Assembly: GCA_021806645.1 (NCBI GenBank)
Contig: JAJZQX010000005.1
Coordinates: 62,001-126,000 of the forward strand
Direction: 5' to 3'
DNA length: 64,000 nt
DNA from: Myxococcales bacterium
GTDB taxonomy: Bacteria > Myxococcota > Myxococcia > Myxococcales > Anaeromyxobacteraceae
Made by a program: the position numbers and the translations under genes. Below the pieces are notes generated by a model. It had not been told where the DNA came from. It ran no database searches and saw only the letters and a list, made by a program, of their open reading frames with translations. Shown piece after piece: positions 52,513-61,512 of this stretch. Every line of letters starts with the position of its first letter. Positions within the stretch are counted from its first letter, which is position 1.

Positions 52513-53184
52513 TTACTTGGCGAGAAGGCCAAAGAAGATGGCGACGGGAATGGCCCCGTAGCCGAGGAGAAAGATCACTGAGAGGACCCCGCCGAACTTG
52601 GCGAAGCCGGGCATGGTCTTCGAGTTGTTCAGGCCGAGCGACTGGAAGGTGCTCTGGATGCCGTGGGAGAGGTGGAGATAGAGCATCAGCATCGCGATGA
52701 CGTAGACCGCCGCCGTGACCAGCTTGCCGAACGCCGCGGAGACCATGGCGAAGACGTCGGCGCGGCCGAGCGCGTCGTGCACCTGCACGATCTCCAGGCC
52801 CGGGACCGAGCGGACGGTGAAGTGGAAGAGGTGGAAGAGGATGAAGCCGCCCAGCAGCAGCCCCGTCCAGATCATGTTCTTGCCGGCGAAGGTGGCGCGC
52901 AGCCGGCGGTCGACAGCGTAGGCGGTCGGGTTGGCCTGGTTGTTCTCCAGCGTGATCTGGATGGAGATCACCAGGTGGAAGAGCACCGCGGCCCCCATCA
53001 CGATCCGGGTGGCCCAGACCAGGAGGGGCAACGCCTGGAGCTTGGCGGCGTAGGTGTTGATGCCGTCCGCCCCGGCGAAGATGCTCAGGTTGCCGAGCAG
53101 GTGGCCTACGACGAACAGGACCATCAGCAGGCCCGTGATCGCCATCACGACCTTTCTACCGATGGAGTCCGAGAGCAGTCGCAT
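52513..53184 (-). CDS. sdhC: Succinate dehydrogenase cytochrome b subunit
   Basis: 223 residues from ATG 53184, with AAGGGA 10 bases upstream. Five membrane helices with histidines for two b hemes: [56 protein letters not shown] single five-helix, di-heme anchor, with no SdhD, is the B-type arrangement that works with menaquinone. It is the first gene of sdhCAB; the 650-bp region to its right holds its promoter. The upstream in-frame sequence is low-complexity and excluded. Confidence 0.93.
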   Translation of the reverse strand: MRLLSDSIGRKVVMAITGLLMVLFVVGHLLGNLSIFAGADGINTYAAKLQALPLLVWATRIVMGAAVLFHLVISIQITLENNQANPTAYAVDRRLRATFAGKNMIWTGLLLGGFILFHLFHFTVRSVPGLEIVQVHDALGRADVFAMVSAAFGKLVTAAVYVIAMLMLYLHLSHGIQSTFQSLGLNNSKTMPGFAKFGGVLSVIFLLGYGAIPVAIFFGLLAK

Positions 53185-53835
53185 GAGCAGTTTCCCTTCT
53201 TCCTGGCCGGAGTGCCGGCGCGTCGGGCCGGCATCCGAGCAATGTGCACGTCGGGGGGATCCCGGTTGAGCGGGTGCGCATGCTACGGGATCTCGCGCCG
53301 GATGTGGTGATCCAGCGCAGTTCCCGGCGGATTTTTTTACCCGGTTTGTCGCCTGATCCAGTCTACAAAGGACGCTGACCGATTCACGGACCGTCTCACT
53401 CCATGACCCCCTGTGCGGCGGCCAGGCGACGCGGATCAGCGCGCCAATTCGTCGGAAAGCGCCTCGAGCACCTGGCGCGTGGCGGCGATGGCGCGGGGCG
53501 ATGACCGGGCCAGCGCCCTCCGGACACCCGCCTCGACCGTTCCACCACGCACTGCGTCGATCGACCGGCCGCGCGACGGCGTGAGGCCCGGCCAGGTGAA
53601 GCGCGCCTTCACCGCGAAGGAGTGCCGCCCGTGGCCGGCCGGACCGAGCCCGGGCCGGCGTCCGCTCCGGCCCGACCCATCCGCCCATGGCGGGCGCCGC
53701 GGCCGCGCCTCCGCCGAAGCGGAGGAAGCGGTCGCGGCGGGCAAACTGAGCGCTCGCCATCGGTGGGGTCGGGTGCCAAACTCCCCCCGTCTTCGGTGGC
53801 GGGCGGGTCTTCAGGGGCGGGCGAGGAGGTCGTCG
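53185..53835. other. Divergent intergenic region sdhC / 2-oxoacid oxidoreductase
   Basis: 651 bp with no gene I trust. Near 53333-53338 is a rare T-run (GGATTTTTTTACCC) and a lower-GC stretch to 53380, a plausible promoter region for sdhC on the minus strand (TTTGTAGACTGGATC ... GGGTAAAAAAATCC). A minus-strand frame at 53436-53744 has a helical C-terminus (RRALARSSPRAIAATRQVLEALSDEL) but no start signals or family match. GAGGAGG at 53822-53830 is the ribosome site of the next gene. Confidence 0.5.
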
Positions 53836-55200
53836 ATGGTGGATGTCTCGAAGCGGCCAAGGCCGGAACTGGAACCGGAATACTGCAAGGGCTGCAACCG
53901 CTGCGTCGAGGCCTGCGCGCACGGCTGCATCGTGCCGGGGCAGGAGATCAATTCGTTGACCGGGCTGGTGCCGGTCTCGCTCCACCTCGACGATTGCAAC
54001 GGCTGCGCCCTCTGCATCGACGCCTGCCCCGAGCCGTACGGCCTGCGGGTGGAAGACGACGCGCCGGCCCGCCTGCGCCCGCAGCCGATCGACGTCCCCT
54101 CCGTGCGGCTGCCGCTCCCCGAGGGGAAGCCGCTCATCTTGAAGGGGGCCCACGCCTCGGCCATCGGCGCGCTGCTGGCAGGTTGCCGGCACTTCTTCGG
54201 ATACCCCATCACCCCGTCCACCGAGGGCGCGGAGCTGATGGCGCGGCTGCTGCCCCAGCTCGACGGCCACTTCGTGCAGGCGGTGAGCGAGGTGGCGACG
54301 GTCAACATGATGTACGGCTGCGGCGGCGCCGGCCTCCCCTGCATGACCTTCACCTCCTCGCCCGGCTTCAGCCTGATGCTGGAAGGGGTGAGCTACATGA
54401 TCGGCGCCGAGGTGCCGGGGGTGATCGTCAACGTGATGCGCGGCGGCCCTGGGCTCGGCAACATCGGGCCCGAGCAGTCGGACATCAAGCTGATGTGCCG
54501 CGGCCTCGGCCACGGCGCCACCCACGCCATCGTGCTGGCGCCGGCCACGCCCCAGGAGATGCTCGACTTCACGCAGCTCGCCTTCGCGCTGGCCTTCGAG
54601 TACCGCAACCCGGTCATGATCGCCGCCGACGGCTACCTCGGCCAGATGACCGGCAAGGTCACCCTGCCCCCGTCGATGGTCCGGCCCGGCCTGCCGGCCT
54701 GGGCGGTGTACGGCGACGCCGCCCACCGCGGCAACCTCATCAACTCCATCCACCTCGCCGAGGCCGACCTCGAGGCCCACAACCGCCACCTGCAGGCCAA
54801 GTACCTCAGGATGATCAAGGCCGAGCAGCGCGCCGACCTCTACCGCTGCGACGACGCCGACGTGCTGCTGGTGGCCTGCAACACCCCGGCGCGAATGGCC
54901 AAGGGAGCGGTGCGGGCGCTCCGCGAAGGGGGGATCGCCGCCGGCCTCTTCCGCCCCCAGACGCTCTGGCCCTTCCCCGTCAAGGCGCTCAAGCCGCTGC
55001 TCGAGCAGGTCCGGCAGATCGTGGTGGTGGAGGCGAGCGACGGGCAGCTCGAGGACGAGCTGCGGCTGGCGCTGAGCCACGCCGGCGTGGGCGAGGGGAT
55101 CGAGATCCGGCACGTGCGGCGGATGGGCGGCGTACTCCCCTCGCAGCGCGAGATCGTGGACGGCGTCCGAGCCGCGGTGAAGCGGAGGGCCACGGCGTGA
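53836..55200 (+). CDS. 2-oxoacid:ferredoxin oxidoreductase, ferredoxin-alpha fusion
   Basis: 454 residues from ATG 53836, ribosome site AGGAGG eight bases upstream. Residues 15-60 carry two ferredoxin cysteine sets (EYCKGCNRCVEACAHGC and DDCNGCALCIDACPEPYG). From about 95 the alpha subunit follows: GYPITPSTEGAELMARLLP, EVATVNMMYGCGGAG, MTFTSSPGFSLMLEGVSYMIGAEVP and the C-terminal RQIVVVEASDGQLEDELR. In related enzymes ferredoxin (delta) is a separate subunit; here it is fused. Reaction: oxidative decarboxylation of a 2-oxoacid (2-oxoisovalerate, 2-oxoglutarate or pyruvate) to acyl-CoA, reducing ferredoxin. The next gene starts inside its stop codon (GTGA). Confidence 0.93.
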   Translation: MVDVSKRPRPELEPEYCKGCNRCVEACAHGCIVPGQEINSLTGLVPVSLHLDDCNGCALCIDACPEPYGLRVEDDAPARLRPQPIDVPSVRLPLPEGKPLILKGAHASAIGALLAGCRHFFGYPITPSTEGAELMARLLPQLDGHFVQAVSEVATVNMMYGCGGAGLPCMTFTSSPGFSLMLEGVSYMIGAEVPGVIVNVMRGGPGLGNIGPEQSDIKLMCRGLGHGATHAIVLAPATPQEMLDFTQLAFALAFEYRNPVMIAADGYLGQMTGKVTLPPSMVRPGLPAWAVYGDAAHRGNLINSIHLAEADLEAHNRHLQAKYLRMIKAEQRADLYRCDDADVLLVACNTPARMAKGAVRALREGGIAAGLFRPQTLWPFPVKALKPLLEQVRQIVVVEASDGQLEDELRLALSHAGVGEGIEIRHVRRMGGVLPSQREIVDGVRAAVKRRATA

Positions 55201-56621
55201 GCACCTTCTACGAGCGGTTCGAGCGGCACGACCACGCGGTGGGCCTGAAGGCCAGGACCACCCACTACTGCCCCGGCTGCGGCCACGGGCTGGTCCACAA
55301 GCTGATCGGAGACGCCCTCGAGGAGCTCGGGCTGCAGGATCGGGCCGTGGCCGTCTCGCCGGTCGGCTGCAGCGTCTTCCTCCACTACTACCTCGACGTC
55401 GGCAACACCCAGGCCGCCCACGGCCGCGCCCCGGTGGTCGGGATCGGCCACAAGCTGGCCAACCCCGACGCCATCGTCATCAGCTACCAGGGGGACGGCG
55501 ACCTCGCCTCCATCGGCCTGGCCGAGATCATCCACGCCGCCCAGCTCGGCCTGCCGTTCACGGTCATCTTCGTCAACAACGCCATCTACGGCATGACCGG
55601 CGGACAGCTGGCCCCGACCTCGCTATTGGGACAGCGGACCGCCACCAGCCCCAACGGCCGGAACCGCCACATGGGCTCGCCGCTCCGGATGGCCGAGATG
55701 ATGGCGCAGATCGACGGCACCGCCTACGTGGAGCGGGTGGCGCTCTTCGACGCCAAGCAGCGGGTCCGCGCCGGCAAGGCCATCAGGAAGGCGCTGAAGG
55801 TGCAGGCCGACCGGATCGGCTTCGCCTTCGTCGAGGTGCTGGCCGAGTGCCCGACTCACCTCGGACTGACTCCGATCGAGACGGAGAAGTGGGTGGCGGA
55901 GAAGATGGTCCCGGTCTTCCCGCTGGGCGTGAAGAAGGAGCCCACCGCCGAGCCGTACCCGGCCTGGCCCACGCCCTCGCATGACCCGGGCGAGCTGCTG
56001 CGGCTCATCGGCGCCACCGCGGCGCCGGTACCGCGGTTCTGCGCCGGCTTCCCCAGCACCGGCTTCGGCGACGACATCGCCATCAAGCTGGCGGGGGCCG
56101 GAGGCGACGGCGCCCAGACCGCCGCGCTGCTCCTCACCAAGGCGGCCATCAACGAGGGGTTCGACGCCACCCACATCCCCAGCTACGGGCCGGAGTCGCG
56201 CGGCGGCACCTCCTACGCCGATGTCCGCATCGCCGAGACCGAGGTGCTCTCGCCGGCGGCCCCGCACCCGCACGCTCTGGTGGCCTTCAACGCCCCCAGC
56301 CTGGCCCGCTTCGGCCCGGAGGTGCTGGCCGGCGGCGTGGTGATCTACGACTCGACCGTGGTCTCGACCGCGCCCACGCTGCCGGCCGGCGTGCGCGCCA
56401 TCCCGGTCCCCTGCACCGCCATCGCCCACGAGCTGGGGCAGAAGATGGTGAAGAACGTGGTGGCGCTGGGCGCGCTGATGGGGGCGACGCGCCTGTTCCC
56501 GCCCGAGACGCTGGTGGCGGCGGTCCACCAGTCGCTCGGCTCGAAGCCGCAGCTGCTCGGCCTCAACGAGGAGGCGCTGGCCCGGGGCCGGCGCGCCGCG
56601 GAGTGCGACGGCGCCGGATGA
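55197..56621 (+). CDS. 2-oxoacid:ferredoxin oxidoreductase, beta-gamma fusion
   Basis: 474 residues from GTG 55197 overlapping the previous stop. Residues 1-270 are the beta subunit: YCPGCGHGLVHKLI, the thiamine-diphosphate motif YQGDGDLASIGLAEIIHAA ... FVNNAIYGMTGGQLAPT. Residues about 300-474 are the gamma subunit: KLAGAGGDGAQTAALLLTKAAI, PSYGPESRGGTSYADVRIA, VAFNAPSLARFGPEVL, EEALARGR. With the alpha-ferredoxin protein it makes a complete enzyme from two polypeptides. The extra sequence between domains (IETEKWVAEKMVPVFPLG) is the usual beta C-terminus. Confidence 0.93.
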   Translation: MSTFYERFERHDHAVGLKARTTHYCPGCGHGLVHKLIGDALEELGLQDRAVAVSPVGCSVFLHYYLDVGNTQAAHGRAPVVGIGHKLANPDAIVISYQGDGDLASIGLAEIIHAAQLGLPFTVIFVNNAIYGMTGGQLAPTSLLGQRTATSPNGRNRHMGSPLRMAEMMAQIDGTAYVERVALFDAKQRVRAGKAIRKALKVQADRIGFAFVEVLAECPTHLGLTPIETEKWVAEKMVPVFPLGVKKEPTAEPYPAWPTPSHDPGELLRLIGATAAPVPRFCAGFPSTGFGDDIAIKLAGAGGDGAQTAALLLTKAAINEGFDATHIPSYGPESRGGTSYADVRIAETEVLSPAAPHPHALVAFNAPSLARFGPEVLAGGVVIYDSTVVSTAPTLPAGVRAIPVPCTAIAHELGQKMVKNVVALGALMGATRLFPPETLVAAVHQSLGSKPQLLGLNEEALARGRRAAECDGAG

Positions 56622-56631
56622 CGGTGGTACC

Positions 56632-57348
56632 GTGCCGGCCATGGCCGGACCCGCCGAGCACCATGCCATGGCCGTCACCGAGGCCTGGGACGAGACGCCC
56701 GCGCTGCGGGGGCTGCGGCTGCAGCTGCCTCCAGCGGTGGCGCCGGCGCACCGGCGACCCGGGCAGGTGGTCAAGGTGAAGGTGGCGACCGGCGAGAGCT
56801 ACTTCGCGCTGGCCAGCGCTCCGGCGAGCGACGGCCGGGTCGACCTGCTGGTCAAGCGGGGCGGCCCGGTGGCCGACGCGGTGGTGGCGTCGGCCCGGCC
56901 CGGCGCCACGCTGCAGGTGACGGCCCCCTTCGGCCGCGGCTTCCCGCTCGAGACGGCGCTGGGGCGCGACGTGCTGCTCTTCGCGGCCGGCTCCGGCATG
57001 GCTCCCATCCGCTCGCTGGTGCAGGCGCTCATCGCCCGCCGCGACGAGGTGGACCGGGTGGTGCTCTTCTACGGCCAGCGGCGTGGCGCCGAGTTCGCCT
57101 ACCGGTCGGAGCACCTCGGGTGGGAGCGGCGCGGCGTGCGGGTGGTGCTCTGCCCGTCGGCCGAGGACGACACCTGGCCCGGCGTCCGCGGCCGCGTGCA
57201 GGAGGCGGCCCGCGCACTCGACTGGGGCGGTGCCCGCCCAGCCCAGGCCAGCGCTTTCCTCTCCGGGATGTCGCCGATGGTGCAGGATGTCCGGGCGGCC
57301 CTGACCGCCGCTGGCGCATCGCCCGAGCACGTCCACGTGAACTTCTAG
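56632..57348 (+). CDS. FAD/NAD(P)-binding oxidoreductase (FNR-like)
   Basis: 238 residues from GTG 56632, with ATG 56641 as an alternative. A ferredoxin-NADP-reductase-like FAD domain (RRPGQVVKVKVATGESYFALASAPASDGRVDLLVKRGGPV) is followed by the nucleotide domain (VLLFAAGSGMAPIRSLVQAL, VVLFYGQRRGAEFAYR) and the C-terminal FLSGMSPMVQDV ... VHVNF. It has no 2Fe-2S domain. It lies 11 bp after the 2-oxoacid oxidoreductase genes and would move electrons between reduced ferredoxin and NAD(P)H. The PF00970/PF00175 assignment is clear, the partner is inferred. Confidence 0.85.
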   Translation: MPAMAGPAEHHAMAVTEAWDETPALRGLRLQLPPAVAPAHRRPGQVVKVKVATGESYFALASAPASDGRVDLLVKRGGPVADAVVASARPGATLQVTAPFGRGFPLETALGRDVLLFAAGSGMAPIRSLVQALIARRDEVDRVVLFYGQRRGAEFAYRSEHLGWERRGVRVVLCPSAEDDTWPGVRGRVQEAARALDWGGARPAQASAFLSGMSPMVQDVRAALTAAGASPEHVHVNF

Positions 57349-57365
57349 CGCCCCGACCCTGAACC

Positions 57366-58454
57366 ATGATCGACAAGGCCTCGCTCAGGCGGTACTTCCT
57401 CCTCGCCCTGGTGGTCACCTCGGTGGCCCTCACGGTGGTGCTGATCTCGCCCTTCTGGACCTCGCTGCTGGTGGCGGCAGTGCTGGCCGCGTCGATGCGG
57501 CTCCCGATGACCTGGCTGGTGGCCCGGCTGCGCGGCCGGCGCGAGTGGGCCGCCGGGCTGCTGGTGGTGCTGCTCATCGTGGCGCTGGTCATCCCGGTGG
57601 CGTCGCTCCTCACCGTCATCGCCGGGCAGGCGATCGAGTGGCTGAAGTGGCTTCGCGTCGCGCTCGACTCGGAGGGGATCCCGGGACTGCTGGAGCGCCT
57701 CCCGCGCTGGCTCGAGCCGGCAGGCCGCCGCGTCATCGCCTCGCTGCCGAACCTGCTGGCCGAGCTGGAGAGCCGGGTGGGCACCCGCGGCGGGCAGGCC
57801 TTCACGGCGGTGGGCGGCATCCTCGCCGCCACCGGCGGCGCCATCGTCAAGCTGGTGGTGGCGCTGGTGGCGTTCTACTTCTTCCTCGTGGACGGCCACA
57901 AGCTGGTGGCCTGGCTCGACGCCAACGCGCCGCTGGCTCCAGGCCAGTTCCGCGAGCTGGTGGGCGAGTTCCGCCGCACCGCCGTCTCGGTGCTGGTGGC
58001 CACGGTGGTCACCGCCGGCATCCAGGCCGGCGCGGCGCTGATCGGCTTCCTGCTGGCGCGTGCCCCCGGCCCGCTCTTCCTCACCACCGTCACCTTCGTG
58101 GTGGCGCTGGTCCCGGCGGTGGGCGGCACGGTGGTGGTGCTGGCGGTGGCGCTGCTCCAGTTCGCCACCGGGCACGAGGTGGCGGCCGGCTTCCTGCTGG
58201 TGTGGGGGATCGGGGTGGTGTCGATGGTGGACACCTTCGCCCGCCCCTACCTGCTGCGGGGCGGCATGGCGCTCCCCATCGGCATCGTCTTCCTCGCGCT
58301 GCTCGGCGGCGTCGCCGCCTTCGGCGTGGTCGGCGTGCTGCTCGGCCCGCTGGTGGTCACCTTCCTCATGGCTGCGCTCCGCATCTGGCGGCGCGACGTG
58401 GAGGACCGGGACGATCCGACCGTGGGCAACGGCGAGCCGGGCGCGGGGAGCTGA
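57366..58454 (+). CDS. AI-2E/PerM-family membrane protein
   Basis: 362 residues, about eight helices in the UPF0118/AI-2E arrangement: two helices at the N-terminus, an extracytoplasmic loop with amphipathic helices (WLEPAGRRVIASLPNLLAELESRVG), then five helices with VALVAFYFFLVDGHKLVAWL and VALVPAVGGTVVVL, and the C-terminal GVVGVLLGPLVVTFLMAALRIWRRD. Members export autoinducer-2, Na+/H+ or other solutes; substrate here is unknown. Starts 17 bp after the FAD/NAD reductase. Confidence 0.9.
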   Translation: MIDKASLRRYFLLALVVTSVALTVVLISPFWTSLLVAAVLAASMRLPMTWLVARLRGRREWAAGLLVVLLIVALVIPVASLLTVIAGQAIEWLKWLRVALDSEGIPGLLERLPRWLEPAGRRVIASLPNLLAELESRVGTRGGQAFTAVGGILAATGGAIVKLVVALVAFYFFLVDGHKLVAWLDANAPLAPGQFRELVGEFRRTAVSVLVATVVTAGIQAGAALIGFLLARAPGPLFLTTVTFVVALVPAVGGTVVVLAVALLQFATGHEVAAGFLLVWGIGVVSMVDTFARPYLLRGGMALPIGIVFLALLGGVAAFGVVGVLLGPLVVTFLMAALRIWRRDVEDRDDPTVGNGEPGAGS

Positions 58455-58553
58455 CCGCCGAAGGCGTCGTGGTCGGCGGCGTACAGCTTCACCAAACCGG
58501 CGCAAGATCGAAGGGCTGGGGATGGAGCATGGTGGCGGCCGCCTGTACCCCGG

Positions 58554-58569
58554 CGGGGGATTGCCCCCG
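58554..58569 (+). terminator. Possible short terminator hairpin
   Basis: 6-bp stem CGGGGG / CCCCCG with 4-base loop ATTG, 100 bp after the AI-2E-family gene and 71 bp before the CBS gene. No T-run. The surrounding 185-bp gap otherwise holds GAGGAG at 58628-58633, the CBS ribosome site. Confidence 0.3.
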
Positions 58570-58639
58570 TCCACCAGGGGTGAGGTGATCCGGCCGACAG
58601 TGACCATGCCTCCCACGCCGGAAGAACGAGGAGATCGAC

Positions 58640-59185
58640 ATGAGCGACGAACGCGACAACGACGAGCTCGAGGTCCTGGAAGGTGACGAGGGCGCGCCGG
58701 AGGTGGGGCGTCACCGCGACGTCGGGCGGGAGATGCTGGAGACGGCGGTCGGCGAGCTGAAGCGGTCGGCGCCGGTGACGGTGGCCCCGACCGCCACCGT
58801 GGCCCGCGCCGCCGAGCTGATGCGAAAGAAGAAGGTCGGGGCGGTGCTGGTGAAGAAGGGCCGTGAGCTGGTCGGCATCTTCACCGAGCGCGACCTGGTG
58901 GTCCGGGCCATGGCCACCAGGAGCTGGGCCAGCGCCCCGGTGAAGAAGTTCATGACGCCGCAGCCGGAGACGCTGAAGCTGGGCGACCCGATCGCCTATG
59001 CGCTCAACAAGATGAGCGTGGGGCGCTTCCGCCACGTCCCGCTGCTCGACCAGGGCGGCGGGCTGGTGGGGATCATCTCCATCCGCGACATCGTCGACTT
59101 CATCGTCGATCTCTGCCCGGAGGAGATCCTCAACCTGCCGTCGCAGCCCGAGCTGGCCATCCCACATCACCCCGATGGCGGCTGA
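58640..59185 (+). CDS. CBS-domain pair protein
   Basis: 181 residues, ribosome site GAGGAG six bases upstream. An acidic 45-residue start (DERDNDELEVLEGDEG) is followed by two CBS motifs, about residues 48-105 (TVAPTATVARAAELMRKKKVGAVLV ... LVGIFTERDLVVRA) and 112-170 (TPQPETLKLGDPIAYALNKMSVGRFRHVPLL ... LVGIISIRDIVDF). CBS pairs bind adenine nucleotides and sense energy state. No enzyme or channel is fused. Its last 19 bp overlap the convergent SGNH/TPR gene. Confidence 0.92.
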   Translation: MSDERDNDELEVLEGDEGAPEVGRHRDVGREMLETAVGELKRSAPVTVAPTATVARAAELMRKKKVGAVLVKKGRELVGIFTERDLVVRAMATRSWASAPVKKFMTPQPETLKLGDPIAYALNKMSVGRFRHVPLLDQGGGLVGIISIRDIVDFIVDLCPEEILNLPSQPELAIPHHPDGG

Positions 59186-61335
59186 GACGCCAGCCGCCGC
59201 GCCTCGGTCTCGAGCGCGTCGGCCTCCGCCACCTGGCCCAGCACGCGCAGCGCCTCGGCCAGGCCGCGGAGGGGCTCGGGCGAGGTGGGCTCGGCGGCGA
59301 CCCGGGCCCGCCAGGCCGCCACCGACTCCTGCAGGGTCCGCTTCGCCTGCTGGTGCCGGCCACCCCGATCCAGCGTCCAGGCCAGCCGGAAGAGCAGCTC
59401 CGGACGCGCCTGCTCCGCGGTGGGCGGGTCGGCGGCGGCGGCCCGCTGCATCGCCTCGATCGCCTCTTCCGTCTTTCCCTCGCCGAGGAAGGCCCGGGCC
59501 ATGGTCACCCAGGCCTGGCCGGAGCGCGGCCGGTAGGAGAGCAGCTCGCGGCACCGGGCGATGGCCTCGTCATGGCGCCCCAGCCGCAGCAGGGCCTCGG
59601 CCCAGCGGATGCGCGGCTCCGGGGCCTGAGGCAGCGCCTCCAGCGCCAGCCGGTACTGCTCCAGCGAACGGCCGGCGTCGGGCTGCCCCCGGCGCGCCAG
59701 GAAGACGTCACGTGAGTCGAGCAGGATCCCGTAGTCCAGGTGGAGCAGCGGGTCGTCGCCGCGGGCGAGCAGGGCCGAGCGGTAGGTGGCGTCGGAGGCC
59801 TCGAAGGACTCGGCGGCGCCGCGCTGCTTCTCCAGCTCCAGCTCCCGCACCAGGGCGGCGTGGTCCGACTGGCCGGAGAGCGGAGGCCGGCTTCGCCGCC
59901 CCAGCACCTCCCTGGCCACCCGGTAGCGGTCGAAGCCGGTGAAGGCCAGCCGGGCCAGGCAGGTCTCGAGCGGAAGCGGCCCGCCTGGCGCCGCGCCCTG
60001 CCGCCACGCGGCCGGCAGCGCCGCCTCCACCGCCGGGAGGAGCGCCGCGGCCAGCCGGTGGTTCCCGGCCGGCGTCAGGTGGACGTGCTCGTAGAAGCGA
60101 TCGCCCCCGGCCAGGCCGTGCTCGCTCCCCTCGTCGACGGCCGCGGCGCCGTCGACCAGCCTCACGCCGGGACCGGCCGCGCCAGCGACCTCGCGGATGA
60201 TGGCGTCGATGCGGCTGTCGGCCCGGAAGCGGAGCGTGTCGAGATCGCGGGCCCGGGTGAGCCGCGTCCGGGCCTCGGCGTCGTCCCCCATCGCCAGCGC
60301 GCAGCGTCCGAGCCGGTACTGCAGCTCGGCGTGGTCACCGTCGACGGCCTCGGCGGCCAGGTAGGCCGCCACCGCCTCGGCCGGGCGGCCCTCCGCCTCG
60401 AGGCTCGCTCCGGCCGCGAAGCGGGCCTCCCAGGCGGCCCGCTGGTCGTCCGCCAGGCCGGGCCGGTGGAGCGAGGCGAGCGGGGCGAAGTCCCGCCGCC
60501 GTGTCCCCATGGTGCTGAGCACCACCTGGGCCCCGGCTTCGCGCGCGACGGCGACCGTGTCGGCCAGGTTCCGCGCGAAGCCGGTGTAGACCGCCGTCAT
60601 GGCCGGGTCGTCGCCACGGACCTGCCGCTCCAGGAACATCTCCATCCCGCCCCAGCGGGCCGGCGCCGTGCCGCCGGAGATCCGGCGGGCCAGCCCGGCC
60701 AGCAGCTGGCCGAGCCGCGTGCCGCTGGCCGCCACCGCCAGCCGGATGAGCGGCAGGCTGCCAGGCCGTGCGGTCAGGACCGTGCCGCGACCGAAGGGGC
60801 CCACCACCTCGTTGTTGCCGGCGTAGACGATGAACAGGTCGCCCCGCTTCCCGGCCAGGTCGCGGGCGATGGGCAGCATGACGTGGGAGTTGATGGCCAC
60901 CACGCCGGTGTTGACCACCTCGAAGCGGACCCCGGGGTGGCGCTCCGCCAGCATCACCTCGAGGAAGCGGCCGACCCCGAAGCTCGGATCGGGATCGCCG
61001 AGCGCGGCCGACTCGCCGAGGATGAAGATCCGGAAGGTTCTCGGCCCCTTCTCCTCCGGGATGGCGAACGGTACGGGGCTGCGGACCAGCCCGGGCGGGA
61101 AGAAGCGCCTCCCGAAGTCGGGGTTCTCGCAGGCGGCCGGGCGCCCTCGCACCTGGCACGGAGCCGTGAACCCGGGACGGTAGCCGGCGCCGGCCACCCG
61201 CAAGCTCCCCTCGATCAGGCCGAGCAGCAGCGCCGGCAGGAACACCACCGAGACCAGGCGGAAGGCCCAGGCCTTGGCCGGGGAGAGGGGCGCCGGTGGG
61301 ACGATGGCGGGAGGGCGGCCTGGCCTGGCGTTCAC
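59167..61335 (-). CDS. SGNH-hydrolase-like membrane protein with TPR domain
   Basis: 722 residues. One N-terminal helix (FRLVSVVFLPALLLGLIEGSL) anchors it, followed by a periplasmic SGNH hydrolase-like domain: catalytic Ser in FILGESAALGDP, block III Asn in FIVYAGNNEVVGPFG, and the terminal His in FYEHVHLTPAGNHR. Two TPR-like helices are inserted before this end (AVAAYLAAEAVDGDHAELQYRLG). From about residue 510 the rest is four to five TPRs (DAGRSLEQYRLALEALPQAPEPRIRWAEALLRLGR-type). SGNH proteins of this kind add or remove acyl groups on surface glycans. It is the last gene of an operon with DUF5989, SxtJ-like and carbamoyltransferase genes (10-bp gap upstream). Its start shows weak Shine-Dalgarno sequence. 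Confidence 0.8.
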   Translation of the reverse strand: MNARPGRPPAIVPPAPLSPAKAWAFRLVSVVFLPALLLGLIEGSLRVAGAGYRPGFTAPCQVRGRPAACENPDFGRRFFPPGLVRSPVPFAIPEEKGPRTFRIFILGESAALGDPDPSFGVGRFLEVMLAERHPGVRFEVVNTGVVAINSHVMLPIARDLAGKRGDLFIVYAGNNEVVGPFGRGTVLTARPGSLPLIRLAVAASGTRLGQLLAGLARRISGGTAPARWGGMEMFLERQVRGDDPAMTAVYTGFARNLADTVAVAREAGAQVVLSTMGTRRRDFAPLASLHRPGLADDQRAAWEARFAAGASLEAEGRPAEAVAAYLAAEAVDGDHAELQYRLGRCALAMGDDAEARTRLTRARDLDTLRFRADSRIDAIIREVAGAAGPGVRLVDGAAAVDEGSEHGLAGGDRFYEHVHLTPAGNHRLAAALLPAVEAALPAAWRQGAAPGGPLPLETCLARLAFTGFDRYRVAREVLGRRSRPPLSGQSDHAALVRELELEKQRGAAESFEASDATYRSALLARGDDPLLHLDYGILLDSRDVFLARRGQPDAGRSLEQYRLALEALPQAPEPRIRWAEALLRLGRHDEAIARCRELLSYRPRSGQAWVTMARAFLGEGKTEEAIEAMQRAAAADPPTAEQARPELLFRLAWTLDRGGRHQQAKRTLQESVAAWRARVAAEPTSPEPLRGLAEALRVLGQVAEADALETEARRLASQPPSG

Positions 61336-61345
61336 GCGGTCTCGC

Positions 61346-61504
61346 TCAGAACAGCGCGTAGATGAAGGGCGCCAGCGCGCTCCCCTGCGTCAGCACCAGC
61401 AGCGCGCCGAGCAGGACCAGCAGCGCCGCGATGGGCAGGAGCCACCACTTCTTCCCGGCCCTGAGGAACTGGAAGTACTCGGAGATGATCCGGACCTTGG
61501 ACAT
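61346..61504 (-). CDS. DUF5989 small membrane protein
   Basis: 52 residues from ATG 61504. The family pattern SKVRIISEYFQFLRAGKKWW is at the start, followed by one membrane helix (LLPIAALLVLLGALLVLTQG) and ending APFIYALF. Proteins of this size and shape are almost always encoded next to a carbamoyltransferase and an SxtJ-like protein. No function is known. Position between SxtJ-like (8-bp gap) and SGNH/TPR genes (10-bp gap) supports co-expression. Confidence 0.85.
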   Translation of the reverse strand: MSKVRIISEYFQFLRAGKKWWLLPIAALLVLLGALLVLTQGSALAPFIYALF

Positions 61505-61512
61505 GGGTGATC

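Noticed and set aside
53436-53744. Minus-strand ORF of 102 codons
   Set aside because: The last 30 residues look helical, but there is no start site, ribosome site or family match; N-terminal part is low-complexity.
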